This document shows, in pieces, positions 48,761 to 56,450 of a stretch of 64,000 nucleotides of DNA. The notes under the pieces were generated by a model. The model did no database searches. It was not told the DNA's origin and saw only the letters and a program-made list of their open reading frames with translations. Each line of letters opens with the position of its first letter. Position 1 is the stretch's first letter. Source of the DNA: Pseudogemmobacter hezensis (lineage in GTDB: Bacteria > Pseudomonadota > Alphaproteobacteria > Rhodobacterales > Rhodobacteraceae); NCBI RefSeq assembly GCF_013155295.1, contig NZ_JABJXT010000008.1:140910-204909 (forward strand), written 5' to 3'. Both the position numbers and the translations under genes were made by a program.

Positions 48761-49675
48761 TCATCGACGCAAAGCGAGGATACCGGCCCCGACGATGAGC
48801 AACATCCCAAATAACGAAAGCATGTCCGGCACCTCGGCAAAGAAAGCCAAACCCCAAAGGACTGCAAATCCGACATAAGCAAAGTCGAACGCTCCGATCA
48901 TCGCAGGAGGACCGTTCTGATAGGCAATCGCCGTGCCGATGCTTCCAATCAGGATCGCCGCCGCCAGAAGGCCCATGGACAGCCACTCGGACGGTTCCAT
49001 GCCAGCCCATGGGGCCAGCAGGAACCCCTGTCGCGCGGTCACCGGCAACAGAAGGATAATTGCTGCCGCCAGTCCGCCGACGACAACAAAGCCGATGTTG
49101 AGCGCCAGCGACAGCACCAGGGGGTCTTGCTGGCGGCATCTGGTGCGGGTCAGGATCATCGCCCCGGCATAGAGCATGGCCGAAATCAACGGCAGGATCG
49201 CATAGGCGTTGAAATCCCCCGCTTCGGGCCGCAGGATCAGCAACACGCCCAGAAATCCAATGAAAACCGCGGCTCGGCCCCCCTGTGTAATGCGGTCGCC
49301 AACAAACACCGCCGAGAGCAGGGTGATGAAGATCGGAAGCGTGTAATAGGCAGCGGCGGCCGCAGAAAGCGTCAACTCCGGCAGCGAAAGATAGTAGCAG
49401 ATCCACATGCCGACCAGCATCAGGCTGCGGAGGACGGCCCACCCCAACGCGTCGGACCGCCGCAGCCCGCCCCTCGCTTTTGTGGCAAGAACACCCAACA
49501 GCACCGGAATGACAATCAGCGAGCGGATGACGAAGATCTGCCAGATGACGAAGCTGCCACTTGTCATCTTTATCAGCGCGTCACCCAGAGAGAGCGCCAG
49601 CACGGTCGGGAGTATGACACTCACCGCAAGGGGGATGTTGTCACTACGCCGGGCCACCGGTCTGGTTTGCGACAT
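48761..49675 (-). CDS. EamA-family (DMT) transporter
   Basis: 304 residues with ten membrane helices in two EamA repeats. Features include LSLGDALIKMTSGSFVIWQI, the AAAAAYYTLPIFITLLSA helix ending near GDRITQ, and the second repeat GTAIAYQNGPPAMIGAFDFA. It probably exports small metabolites. The ATG at 49675 follows GGGAGG 8 bases upstream. Like the GFA gene it is not phage-related. Confidence 0.9.
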   Translation of the reverse strand: MSQTRPVARRSDNIPLAVSVILPTVLALSLGDALIKMTSGSFVIWQIFVIRSLIVIPVLLGVLATKARGGLRRSDALGWAVLRSLMLVGMWICYYLSLPELTLSAAAAAYYTLPIFITLLSAVFVGDRITQGGRAAVFIGFLGVLLILRPEAGDFNAYAILPLISAMLYAGAMILTRTRCRQQDPLVLSLALNIGFVVVGGLAAAIILLLPVTARQGFLLAPWAGMEPSEWLSMGLLAAAILIGSIGTAIAYQNGPPAMIGAFDFAYVGFAVLWGLAFFAEVPDMLSLFGMLLIVGAGILALRR

Positions 49676-49763
49676 GTTGAAATCCTCCCGGCTGCGCACC
49701 TGAACATTTCAGGAACATCATGAATGAGTCAACGGCAGAAATGGGCTCAAAGGGTCGATCCGC

Positions 49764-49868
49764 TCACAGCCCCGCAATCAGCCCTGCGACGATCAACGCA
49801 AACACCACGCGCACGATCAGCGCGTGGATCGGACAGGCGACAACGGGGCGAGGATCACGGATTATCAC
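49764..49868 (-). CDS. 34-residue membrane microprotein, copy 2
   Basis: GTG start, MIIRDPRPVVACPIHALIVR plus a hydrophobic helix; same length as the other two copies. Only a short stump of the preceding 117-residue gene remains here. Confidence 0.48.
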   Translation of the reverse strand: MIIRDPRPVVACPIHALIVRVVFALIVAGLIAGL

Positions 49869-50078
49869 GGGGCAGCCTCGCTGCGCGAATGCGTTGGATA
49901 ATCATGTATCGACCCAGCGGAATCTGCTCAGGTTAAGCCGCTAATCTGAATGCCTCTGCGGGCGTGCGCATTGCAAGCGCCTGATGAGGGCGGCGGTTAG
50001 GCAACTTCGGCCTTTATGCCTGCGATCCGCACGCAATTGCCAATGCCCTCGCCGCCCGCACAGAGGGAGGCGCAGACA

Positions 50079-50342
50079 ATGGGTGATCTGACCACTGACA
50101 CCGATACGCTGGTGGCGAGGCTCGTGACGCAGCCGCCGTGCCAGGCGCATAACCTTGAGGCAGCCGACCGCATCAAGACGCTGGAGCTGCTGCTTGCCCG
50201 CAACCTGGTGATTGATCGCGGTAGCGCAGAAGAAGGCGCCGACGCCCTCGGCGGCATTGGCCCGGCCATCGAAATGGTCGAAACCTATCGCGAGGCAAAC
50301 CCGCTGCCAGAAATCGGAGGTGGCGATGGGCATCCGTTCTGA
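50079..50342 (+). CDS. Small hypothetical protein before the integrase
   Basis: 87 residues with GAGGGAGG 8 bases before the ATG. Helical: DTDTLVARLVTQPPCQAHNL, IKTLELLLARNLVIDRG. Ends 30 bp before the integrase/excisionase gene; likely the same transcript. Unknown. Confidence 0.57.
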   Translation: MGDLTTDTDTLVARLVTQPPCQAHNLEAADRIKTLELLLARNLVIDRGSAEEGADALGGIGPAIEMVETYREANPLPEIGGGDGHPF

Positions 50343-50372
50343 TCGCGCCGCCGCGCAAGAGAAAGGGGGCGG

Positions 50373-51641
50373 ATGATGGGTGTAGAGCAGCGAGTCGAAG
50401 ACCTGGCACCACTGTGCGAGATAAAGGATGCCGCCAGGGCGCTCGGCATTCCGCCAGCAAGCCTGAAATCCGCAGCCGAGAGCCATGGCTATATCGTACG
50501 AATGGGCCGCGCTATTCGTCTGGAGCGCGACCGCCTCAATGATCTGGTGAAGAAATGCCGAGACAAGCCAAAGGAGCCCGCCTCCACAAATTCGCCCATC
50601 GCCCCCACTGGTATATCCGCGACACGGGTCAGCCCGACCGCAGCACGGGCTGCGAAGCGCCGTGAAGATGCTGAAAAAGCCCTAGCGGCCTATATCGCGA
50701 CAAAAGGGCGGGACGGTGCAGCCAATGAGCCGGGGAGTGTAACGCTCGGGGAGGTGCTGACGATCTATGCGGAGGAATATGCCCCGACTGTCGCTGACCC
50801 GGCGCGAATCGGCTATGCGCTTGAAGCTCCGTTGCCGTTCTGGTCCGCGCTCAAGGTCTCACACGTGAAGGGCGAGACTTGCCGCCGATATGCAAAGACC
50901 CGCAAGAAAGTCGCAAAGCGCGACCCCGAAACCCGCGATCCCGTCGAATGGGCTCCAGTAGCGCCTGCTACGATTCGGCGTGAACTTGGCACGATGCAGG
51001 CCGCGATCAACTATGCCCATCGAGAAGGATATCTCACCAGCGCCCACGTTGTGACGCTGCCCGAAAAGGTGGATCCGAAAGACCGCTGGCTGACCCGGTC
51101 AGAAGCTGCCCGGCTGCTATGGGCAGCCTACCGGGGCCACAAAGCCGGACACCTCGCCCGCTTTATCCTGATCGGGCTTTACACGGGCACTCGCAAGGAC
51201 GCCATCACCCGGATGGGGTTCACACCGAACACGCGCGGTGGCTGGTTTGATCTTGACCGGGGAATCATGTTCCGAAAGGCCGAGGAAGAGCGCAGCACGA
51301 AGAAGCGCCGCACCCCGGCCCCGATTCCCCGGCAATTACTGTCACACCTGCGCCGTTGGCGCAGCGGAGGTGCGGTATGGGCAGTCGAATATAATGGGAC
51401 GCCCGTGTCCGATGTGAAGCGAGCATTCATCAAAGCTGTTAGTGAAGCAGGGCTGCACGGTGTCACCCCCCACACACTGAAACACACCGCAATCACCTGG
51501 GCCATGCAGAACGGTATCACGACATGGGAGGCGGCAGGCTTCTTCGCAACCAGCCAGGAGACCATCGAGAAGGTCTATGGTCACCACTCGCCAGGCTTCA
51601 TGGAATCGGCCAGAAAAGCGATGGAAAGCCCACGAAAATAA
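50373..51641 (+). CDS. int: Excisionase-integrase fusion created by a frameshift
   Basis: 422 residues as one frame. Residues 1-65 (LCEIKDAARALGIPPASLKS, RAIRLERDRLNDLVKKCR) are an excisionase-like HTH protein. The rest, from about residue 100, is a tyrosine recombinase: LYTGTRKDAITRM (Arg), HTLKHTAITW (His, with Lys where Arg is usual), and EKVYGHHSP (Tyr). The authentic integrase N-terminus (MPRQAKGARLHKFAHRPHWY) is encoded from 50555 in another frame and stops at 50665. A one-base indel near 50660 would join it to the core. It is therefore probably inactive or altered. Confidence 0.75.
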   Translation: MMGVEQRVEDLAPLCEIKDAARALGIPPASLKSAAESHGYIVRMGRAIRLERDRLNDLVKKCRDKPKEPASTNSPIAPTGISATRVSPTAARAAKRREDAEKALAAYIATKGRDGAANEPGSVTLGEVLTIYAEEYAPTVADPARIGYALEAPLPFWSALKVSHVKGETCRRYAKTRKKVAKRDPETRDPVEWAPVAPATIRRELGTMQAAINYAHREGYLTSAHVVTLPEKVDPKDRWLTRSEAARLLWAAYRGHKAGHLARFILIGLYTGTRKDAITRMGFTPNTRGGWFDLDRGIMFRKAEEERSTKKRRTPAPIPRQLLSHLRRWRSGGAVWAVEYNGTPVSDVKRAFIKAVSEAGLHGVTPHTLKHTAITWAMQNGITTWEAAGFFATSQETIEKVYGHHSPGFMESARKAMESPRK

Positions 51642-51647
51642 GCCATT

Positions 51648-51663
51648 CTGTTACGCGTAACAG
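51648..51663. promoter_or_regulatory. Perfect 16-bp palindrome after the integrase gene
   Basis: CTGTTACGCGTAACAG begins 6 bp beyond the integrase stop. It is a candidate recombination or regulator-binding site. The following 180 bp (51664-51841) have no gene. Confidence 0.55.
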
Positions 51664-51841
51664 TTTCGCTTTATCGCCGCCGCTTGTAAGTGATTGATTT
51701 AATGGCGCACCCGACAGGTGCCCGCTTTTCACGTAATTTCAACAACTTGCCATGGAAACCACACGCACACGGCACCATTACATATCAATGACTTACGAAA
51801 TGGTTTGGAAACCAGCCCCCTACTCGTAGCATCCGTAACCC

Positions 51842-52048
51842 CTACCCCGCGCACCCCGCATCCAGCAGCCGGATCAGCCGCGCCCCGCTGACCACCGCCC
51901 GGTCATCAGGGGAATCGGCCAGGGCCGCCGCATGCTCTGCCCGCGCCGCCCTCGTCCCGTCGCAGAGCGCGTCACCGCTGGTGCGGGGGCCGCTCACGCA
52001 GCCAGCGGCGGGCATCATCAGGCACAGCGCCATGATCATCCTGAACAT
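51842..52048 (-). CDS. Outer-membrane spanin-like lipoprotein, second copy
   Basis: 68 residues, same length as the copy at 9366, lipobox PAAGC. Embedded by 77 bp in the Rz-like gene, as in copy 1. Differs by a few substitutions (CVSGPR, SPDDRA). Confidence 0.6.
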   Translation of the reverse strand: MFRMIMALCLMMPAAGCVSGPRTSGDALCDGTRAARAEHAAALADSPDDRAVVSGARLIRLLDAGCAG

Positions 52049-52193
52049 CGGTCATTTTCCCCATGGTGTCCTGATAGGCGGCAGCATCCTTTGCCGCCGC
52101 CTGTTGCTTTGCCCCTGATCTGCCCCGCCACCAGGCGGCCAGCAGCGCCAGCAGCAGGGCGGCGGGCTTCCACAGCCAGCGCAGCGCGGTCAT
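51972..52193 (-). CDS. Inner-membrane spanin-like protein, second copy
   Basis: 73 residues with N-terminal helix WLWKPAALLLALLAAWW. Identical layout to copy 1. Substitutions (AKQQAAAKDAAAYQDT, MGKMTDV) are conservative. Confidence 0.55.
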   Translation of the reverse strand: MTALRWLWKPAALLLALLAAWWRGRSGAKQQAAAKDAAAYQDTMGKMTDVQDDHGAVPDDARRWLRERPPHQR

Positions 52194-52399
52194 TTGCGCC
52201 CCCAGCCCCGGATCAGCGCAATCGAGGCCAACGCCGACGAGATCACCCCGGCCAGCGCTCCGACAGCGGCATAGAGATTGAACGGGTGAATCGCCAAATG
52301 CCCAGTTGCTGGGTCGAAATCGGCCAGCCCGAGCATCGCCAGGATCGCCGCAATGAAGGTGGCGACATAGGTCAGGCCCCGGATGAGGGTCCAGTTCAT
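52190..52399 (-). CDS. Holin-like protein, second copy
   Basis: 69 residues, two helices. Differs from copy 1 only near the N-terminus (MNWTLIRG). ATGA overlap with the Rz-like gene. Confidence 0.62.
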   Translation of the reverse strand: MNWTLIRGLTYVATFIAAILAMLGLADFDPATGHLAIHPFNLYAAVGALAGVISSALASIALIRGWGRK

Positions 52400-52401
52400 G
52401 G

Positions 52402-52944
52402 TCAGGCTCCTTGTTTGAGAGATTGCAGGCAGAGCTTTTGCTCAGCGGCGCGGCGGTTGGTCAGGCCCCGGATCACCTTGCCGCCCGCCTTGTCCCACCT
52501 GGGCAGCTGATCGCAGGCCCCGCGCCAGTCGCCCGCATTGGCCCGCTTCGCCAGCGTCGAGCTGCAGGCCGCACCCGCCCCGACATTGTAGGTCCAGCTG
52601 GTCAGCGCGACCTGGACGCCCTGCGGCTGCAGAGGCAGCGTCGGGATGCACTTGGCCAACTGGGCGTGATACCCGGCCAGAGAGGCGCTGAGCATGTCGA
52701 GGCACTGCTGAGCGGTGTATGTGTCGCCCTGCTTCACGCCTTTGGTCTCGCCATAGCAGACGGTCCAGACAGGCGGGCTGGCGATGCGGTCGAGGTAAGC
52801 CTCAAGGCGCTCGCCCTCCCAGGGGCCGACGAAGGCAGCTGCGGCGATCCGCACGGCAGCGGTGCCCGTGGCGGCCGAGGATTTCGGGCGGGCAGCAAAA
52901 AGCCCCCCGAGCCAGGCGAAAAGCCCGGTCAGGAATTTCAACAT
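52402..52944 (-). CDS. Endolysin, GH24 lysozyme, second copy
   Basis: 180 residues, same start context as copy 1. Glu43, Asp52 and WTVCYGET are conserved, and the C-terminal half is intact. Divergence is concentrated in the middle (TYTAQQCLDMLSASLAGYHA, LPLQPQGVQVAL). The lysis cassette of this region is therefore potentially functional. Confidence 0.87.
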   Translation of the reverse strand: MLKFLTGLFAWLGGLFAARPKSSAATGTAAVRIAAAAFVGPWEGERLEAYLDRIASPPVWTVCYGETKGVKQGDTYTAQQCLDMLSASLAGYHAQLAKCIPTLPLQPQGVQVALTSWTYNVGAGAACSSTLAKRANAGDWRGACDQLPRWDKAGGKVIRGLTNRRAAEQKLCLQSLKQGA

Positions 52945-52958
52945 GTCGTTCTCCAATG

Positions 52959-52983
52959 AAAAAGGGCCCGCGAAAGCGAGCCC
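52959..52983 (-). terminator. Lysis-leader terminator, third lysozyme copy
   Basis: GGGCTCGC-TTTC-GCGGGCCC followed by TTTTT on the minus strand, 10 bases before the lysozyme ribosome site. Confidence 0.65.
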
Positions 52984-53030
52984 GTGGGGTAAAAGATTGA
53001 ATCCGCGCTGCTGCGCCCCATATTCGGCGC

Positions 53031-53297
53031 ATGTTCGGGATCAGTTTTCACAAGCGCTTGCGCGACATGCGGGATCGGACGATCCGCCAGCCGGACTATC
53101 GGGTCGTCTATGGCCACACGCTGATGGTCGCGCATATGGCTGGCCATCTTATCGCCGATGATCACCCTGGCTGGGCGAGGATCGAGGACGCGGTCCAGGC
53201 CGCCCGAGGCGGAGATCTTTCAGCTCTGGATACCATTGAGCGCGAAATCGCCCGGCTGATGAGCGACGGCGTCAAACCGCCCCGCTTGGCAGAGTAA
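53031..53297 (+). CDS. 88-residue hypothetical protein, copy B
   Basis: Same length as copy A with a handful of substitutions (RVVYGH, EDAVQAARGG, RLMSDG). Intact frame and context. Confidence 0.62.
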   Translation: MFGISFHKRLRDMRDRTIRQPDYRVVYGHTLMVAHMAGHLIADDHPGWARIEDAVQAARGGDLSALDTIEREIARLMSDGVKPPRLAE

Positions 53298-53398
53298 GCT
53301 CACCCAATCGCGGCAGACGGGCACAGTCTGGTATCGAAGTATGGACTCCCCGATAGCCCGTCGGCTATCCCGACAAAAATCAAATGGGAGGCTCCGAA

Positions 53399-53788
53399 GT
53401 GAAGAAAGCCAAGCTGTCAGCGACAACGATCGCAATATCTGCGCTTCTGGTGTCACTCATGGGCGCAAGTAGCGCGGCCGCGAGCGATCCTGCTGGGGCC
53501 TACAGCGTCGATGGCCTCAATCCCGGCGGTGAAAGCGGCTATACTGGCACGGTCACGGTCAAGCCAACTGGCCAGACCTTCGCTGTCACCTGGGAAGTTG
53601 AGGGGCACACGATGGAGGGAACGGCGGTTCTGGCACATGTTCAACCACTGGTCCTTTCTGTCGCATTTGGCTCTGGCGACAGTTACGGGGTTGCCGTTCT
53701 TCAGGCGCAGGCAGATGAGACGTGGGTTGGAACCTGGGCACTGCACGGAGAAACTGCCTATGGTGCCGAGGTTTGGACGCCGCAGTAG
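53399..53788 (+). CDS. Small secreted protein, copy B
   Basis: 129 residues. GTG start at 53399 with the same GGGAGG spacing as the ATG of copy A, confirming the start in both. Signal peptide AISALLVSLMGASSAAA. The mature domain differs at a few positions (TAVLAHVQPL, GETAYGAEVW). Confidence 0.76.
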   Translation: MKKAKLSATTIAISALLVSLMGASSAAASDPAGAYSVDGLNPGGESGYTGTVTVKPTGQTFAVTWEVEGHTMEGTAVLAHVQPLVLSVAFGSGDSYGVAVLQAQADETWVGTWALHGETAYGAEVWTPQ

Positions 53789-53929
53789 CTTCGGCTTTCC
53801 ACCACTCGCATGTTACCCCACCTGCTATCAGTGCCCGCCATACCTCTGCCGACAATTAGACCAAATCAAACCAAAGTGTGGCCTTTTTTGAGTATCACAA
53901 AAGATAATAGCTAAAATGGACGACGAACC

Positions 53930-55066
53930 ATGCCTTTATACTATGTAAATGTATATACTGCAGATTCATTCACTTACTCCTACAATGGCGGCCCCTCTAT
54001 CAACGGCCTGCCAGCGGAGCATTCCAGTGGTTCGATCGATCCAGCAGCAAATCCAAGCGCAACCCGGCACCTGGTTCTTACACTCAAACCCAATGCCGTA
54101 CCGATCCGCATTCTGATTGAAGACAACGACACCGGTCGACTAAGCGGGCACCCCAATTCGAACACTTCATTTGATGAAGTCAGTAATGCCCAGCACATTG
54201 TCGGAGGAACATATAACGCTGGCGCCCTCATCAATGGGGCCTACACCATGTTTACTGGCGCGAATGGTACCGGCGATCTGTTGGTGACCTACCGTCTTAA
54301 TGGCAACAATTCGGGTATCGACGCGGGGCCTGTGCAAGGGCTGATTTCAAGTATTCCGCTGTCTCCCGGGCAGTCGATCCACATTCTCAGCTCACGAACG
54401 ACAGATACCGCAGCATTACCCTATGCACACTACGACGGCGGCGAGACCGCGCCCTGTTTCACCCCCGGCACTTTGATCACAACTAACCAAGGCGACCTCC
54501 CGGTCGAAAATTTGCGCCCAGGAGATCGTGTCCTTACCCGTGACCATGGGTTCCAGGTGCTCCGCTGGGTGGGACGGCGAATCTTCACCGCACAGGAAAC
54601 TGCCGAAAATCCCCGTATCCTGCCGATCACCCTTTGCAGAGGGGTGCTTGGAAATGACATGCCTTCGCAGGATCTGGTCGTCAGCCCTCAACACCGCATC
54701 CTTTTGCGGTCCGAGGTAGTCAAGCGTTACTTCGGAAGTTCTGAAGCGCTGGTCCCCGCCAAAAAGCTGCTAGGCCTGCCTGGAGTGAGCCAAGGGTTGC
54801 CGGGCACTCCGGTGACCTATCTTCATCTGCTGTTTGACGAACATGAAGTGGTCTTATCCAACGAAGCCTGGACGGAATCACTCATGACCGGGCGAATTGC
54901 ATTGGAAGCCCTCGGGCTGGAAGCGATCGCGGAAATCAGAATGATATTTCCGGATCTTCTTGAGAGAGAGCACCAAATCCGAAGTGCACGCCCAGTGGTC
55001 AAAGGGCGAGAAGGCCGTTTACTTTTGCGCGAGATTGAACAGTCTGCACTGCCCTTTGTCGACTGA
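53930..55066 (+). CDS. Hint (hedgehog/intein) domain protein 2
   Basis: 378 residues. Residues 1-170 are a beta-rich N-terminal domain (YYVNVYTADSFTYSYNGGPS) unrelated in sequence to that of the prophage 1 Hint protein. The Hint_2 domain begins at Cys176 (APCFTPGTLITT) with VENLRPGDRVLTRDHG, LVVSPQHRILLRS, EALVPAKKLLG and HLLFDEHEVVLSNEA. AT-rich upstream DNA and lower GC mark acquisition. Possibly an auto-processing surface or toxin-like protein; there is no signal peptide. Confidence 0.87.
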   Translation: MPLYYVNVYTADSFTYSYNGGPSINGLPAEHSSGSIDPAANPSATRHLVLTLKPNAVPIRILIEDNDTGRLSGHPNSNTSFDEVSNAQHIVGGTYNAGALINGAYTMFTGANGTGDLLVTYRLNGNNSGIDAGPVQGLISSIPLSPGQSIHILSSRTTDTAALPYAHYDGGETAPCFTPGTLITTNQGDLPVENLRPGDRVLTRDHGFQVLRWVGRRIFTAQETAENPRILPITLCRGVLGNDMPSQDLVVSPQHRILLRSEVVKRYFGSSEALVPAKKLLGLPGVSQGLPGTPVTYLHLLFDEHEVVLSNEAWTESLMTGRIALEALGLEAIAEIRMIFPDLLEREHQIRSARPVVKGREGRLLLREIEQSALPFVD

Positions 55067-55122
55067 ACCGGGGAACCCATTTGGTTTGCGAATGGTGACA
55101 ATGACGTTTGCCGCCATCTGCA

Positions 55123-55227
55123 TCAAAGCCCCGCAATCAGCCCGGACACGATCAGCGCAAAGACCACGCGCACGATCAGCGCGTGGATCGGACAGGCGAC
55201 AACGGGGCGAGGATCACGGATTATCAC
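55123..55227 (-). CDS. 34-residue membrane microprotein, copy 3
   Basis: GTG start, MIIRDPRPVVACPIHALIVR and helix VVFALIVSGLIAGL. Overlaps the truncated 117-residue gene as copy 1 overlaps the intact one. Confidence 0.48.
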   Translation of the reverse strand: MIIRDPRPVVACPIHALIVRVVFALIVSGLIAGL

Positions 55228-55391
55228 GGGGCAGCCTCCCTGCACGAATGCGCTGAATGATCACCTCGAACACTGCCGCCCCCAGCGAGCCGGTCAGATA
55301 GGCAACCGATCCGCCCGCCGCCCCGCTGCCAGCCCCAAGGGCATCGGGAGGCAGGCCCAACCAGTGGCCGATAAGCGGCGCACCGAGGCAG
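55214..55391 (-). pseudogene. C-terminal half of the 117-residue membrane protein gene
   Basis: Encodes LGAPLIGHWLGLPPDALGAG through AAVFEVIIQRIRAGRLPR, matching the end of the protein at 12638-12991. The N-terminal half and start are missing; the break at about 55391 joins unrelated DNA. Confidence 0.78.
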
Positions 55392-55427
55392 CATTCATTC
55401 GGCCCTGACCTGATCCATTACGGATGC

Positions 55428-55452
55428 AAAAAGCCCGGCCAGGAGCCGGGCC
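55428..55452 (-). terminator. Terminator of the Roadblock-like gene
   Basis: GCCCGGC-TCCTG-GCCGGGC followed by TTTTT on the minus strand, 26 bp after the stop at 55478. Confidence 0.75.
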
Positions 55453-55477
55453 ACTCGTACGAAACACCTCTGCCGCA

Positions 55478-55834
55478 TCAGATCTTCAATGCGGCCTCAA
55501 CATTTTTCAGGGTAATTCGAGCGATGCCCAGATTTGAGCTTGCACGCTCAAGAACGACGTAAAGGAACACCGCAGGATTGGATGCCAACGGACGGATAAG
55601 ATGATACTGCTTCCCAAGCGTAATCAGAATATCCTCGATGCTGTCGCGCACTCCAAGCGAGGCCATTGCCCTGATCTTGGCCTTAACCACATCGGTGTTG
55701 GCTGCAGCAGCCGTCTCAACGTCGAAATTTGCCACCTTTATCTCGGAAGCGAGTACGAGGCCCGTTTCAGAATCAACCAGACAGCCAGCGATGAAGCCTG
55801 CGAGATTCTGGATTTCGGTGATGTTGATTGCCAT
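55478..55834 (-). CDS. Roadblock/LC7-like domain protein
   Basis: 118 residues. AGFIAGCLVDSETGLVLASE, the helix TDVVKAKIRAMASLG, EDILITLGKQYHLIRPL and FLYVVLERASSNLGIARITL match the Roadblock/LC7 alpha-beta fold (MglB-like). In bacteria such proteins regulate small Ras-like GTPases. No GTPase gene is adjacent here, so the partner must be elsewhere or the role differs. It has its own terminator. Confidence 0.72.
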   Translation of the reverse strand: MAINITEIQNLAGFIAGCLVDSETGLVLASEIKVANFDVETAAAANTDVVKAKIRAMASLGVRDSIEDILITLGKQYHLIRPLASNPAVFLYVVLERASSNLGIARITLKNVEAALKI

Positions 55835-55929
55835 TGTCTTCGTTGCCTTAATTGTAGTTCACCAAGTGTGAACTCGATCCGGGCTATGCCTCAAACAAGA
55901 CTACAAAGCGGCAAACTTTGGTCAAATTG

Positions 55930-55995
55930 ATCCGGATTTTGCGACAATTTCATCCGAATTTTGCGGCGGAAACATCCGGAAAATATGGCAAAAAC
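55930..55995. repeat. Repeated ATCCGGATTTTGCG motif (three variants)
   Basis: ATCCGGATTTTGCG, ATCCGAATTTTGCGG and ATCCGGAAAATATGGC follow at about 22-bp steps. Multiple terminal repeats of this kind occur at the ends of IS21-type elements, so it may be an element scar. No gene in 55835-56090. Confidence 0.4.
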
Positions 55996-56090
55996 TTGTC
56001 CATCACCCCATCTCGCAACCATGATCGAGCCCACGGTGACCGAAGCCGCCATTAAAAGCCCCTACAGCACCGCAATCGTTACAGGGCAAT

Positions 56091-56360
56091 CTAGCCCTTC
56101 TCGCGCATCTCGGTGTAAATCCGGTCGAGCGTGAGCTTCATCGCGCTCAGCGTCTCCTCGATGCGGGCAAGCTGGATGGCCTGCGACTGCTGGGTCTGCT
56201 CGAATGCGGTCAGTCGTGCCTCATGACGGTCGAGCCGCTCAACGCTGGCCTGCCCCCGCAGATCAATCTTGCGCGCCCACCAGATCACCCCGGCGATAGC
56301 CATGAATTGTGTCCAGCCGGATTGGACAAGCCCAACGAGGCCGTGGGTCGGATCAGTCAT
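56091..56360 (-). CDS. Membrane-anchored coiled-coil protein
   Basis: 89 residues. One membrane helix (FMAIAGVIWWARKIDL) then a coiled coil (RLDRHEARLTAFEQTQQSQA, IQLARIEETLSAMKL). AGGAGG 4 bases before the ATG. It occupies the place that the 117-residue membrane gene has in prophage 1, behind an identical leader. Possibly a lysis accessory. Confidence 0.68.
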   Translation of the reverse strand: MTDPTHGLVGLVQSGWTQFMAIAGVIWWARKIDLRGQASVERLDRHEARLTAFEQTQQSQAIQLARIEETLSAMKLTLDRIYTEMREKG

Positions 56361-56401
56361 AGCGCCTCCTGGGCATTGTCAGTATCTGGCGGGGGGATTG
56401 C

Positions 56402-56425
56402 AAAAGGCCGCCCCGAAGGACGGCC
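56402..56425 (-). terminator. Terminator of the second fibre/esterase module
   Basis: Same UUCG-loop hairpin and TTTT as at 13032, 26 bp after the stop of the SGNH gene. Confidence 0.8.
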
Positions 56426-56450
56426 CTGGTTCAGCGTGGTGTGGCGCGGG

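Larger units (their letters stand above)
52731..53797. repeat. Direct repeat copy B (about 1.1 kb)
   Basis: Counterpart of 46868-47960, same orientation, 5.9 kb apart. The two copies enclose the GFA gene, the EamA gene, the integrase and the lysis genes. Confidence 0.85.
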
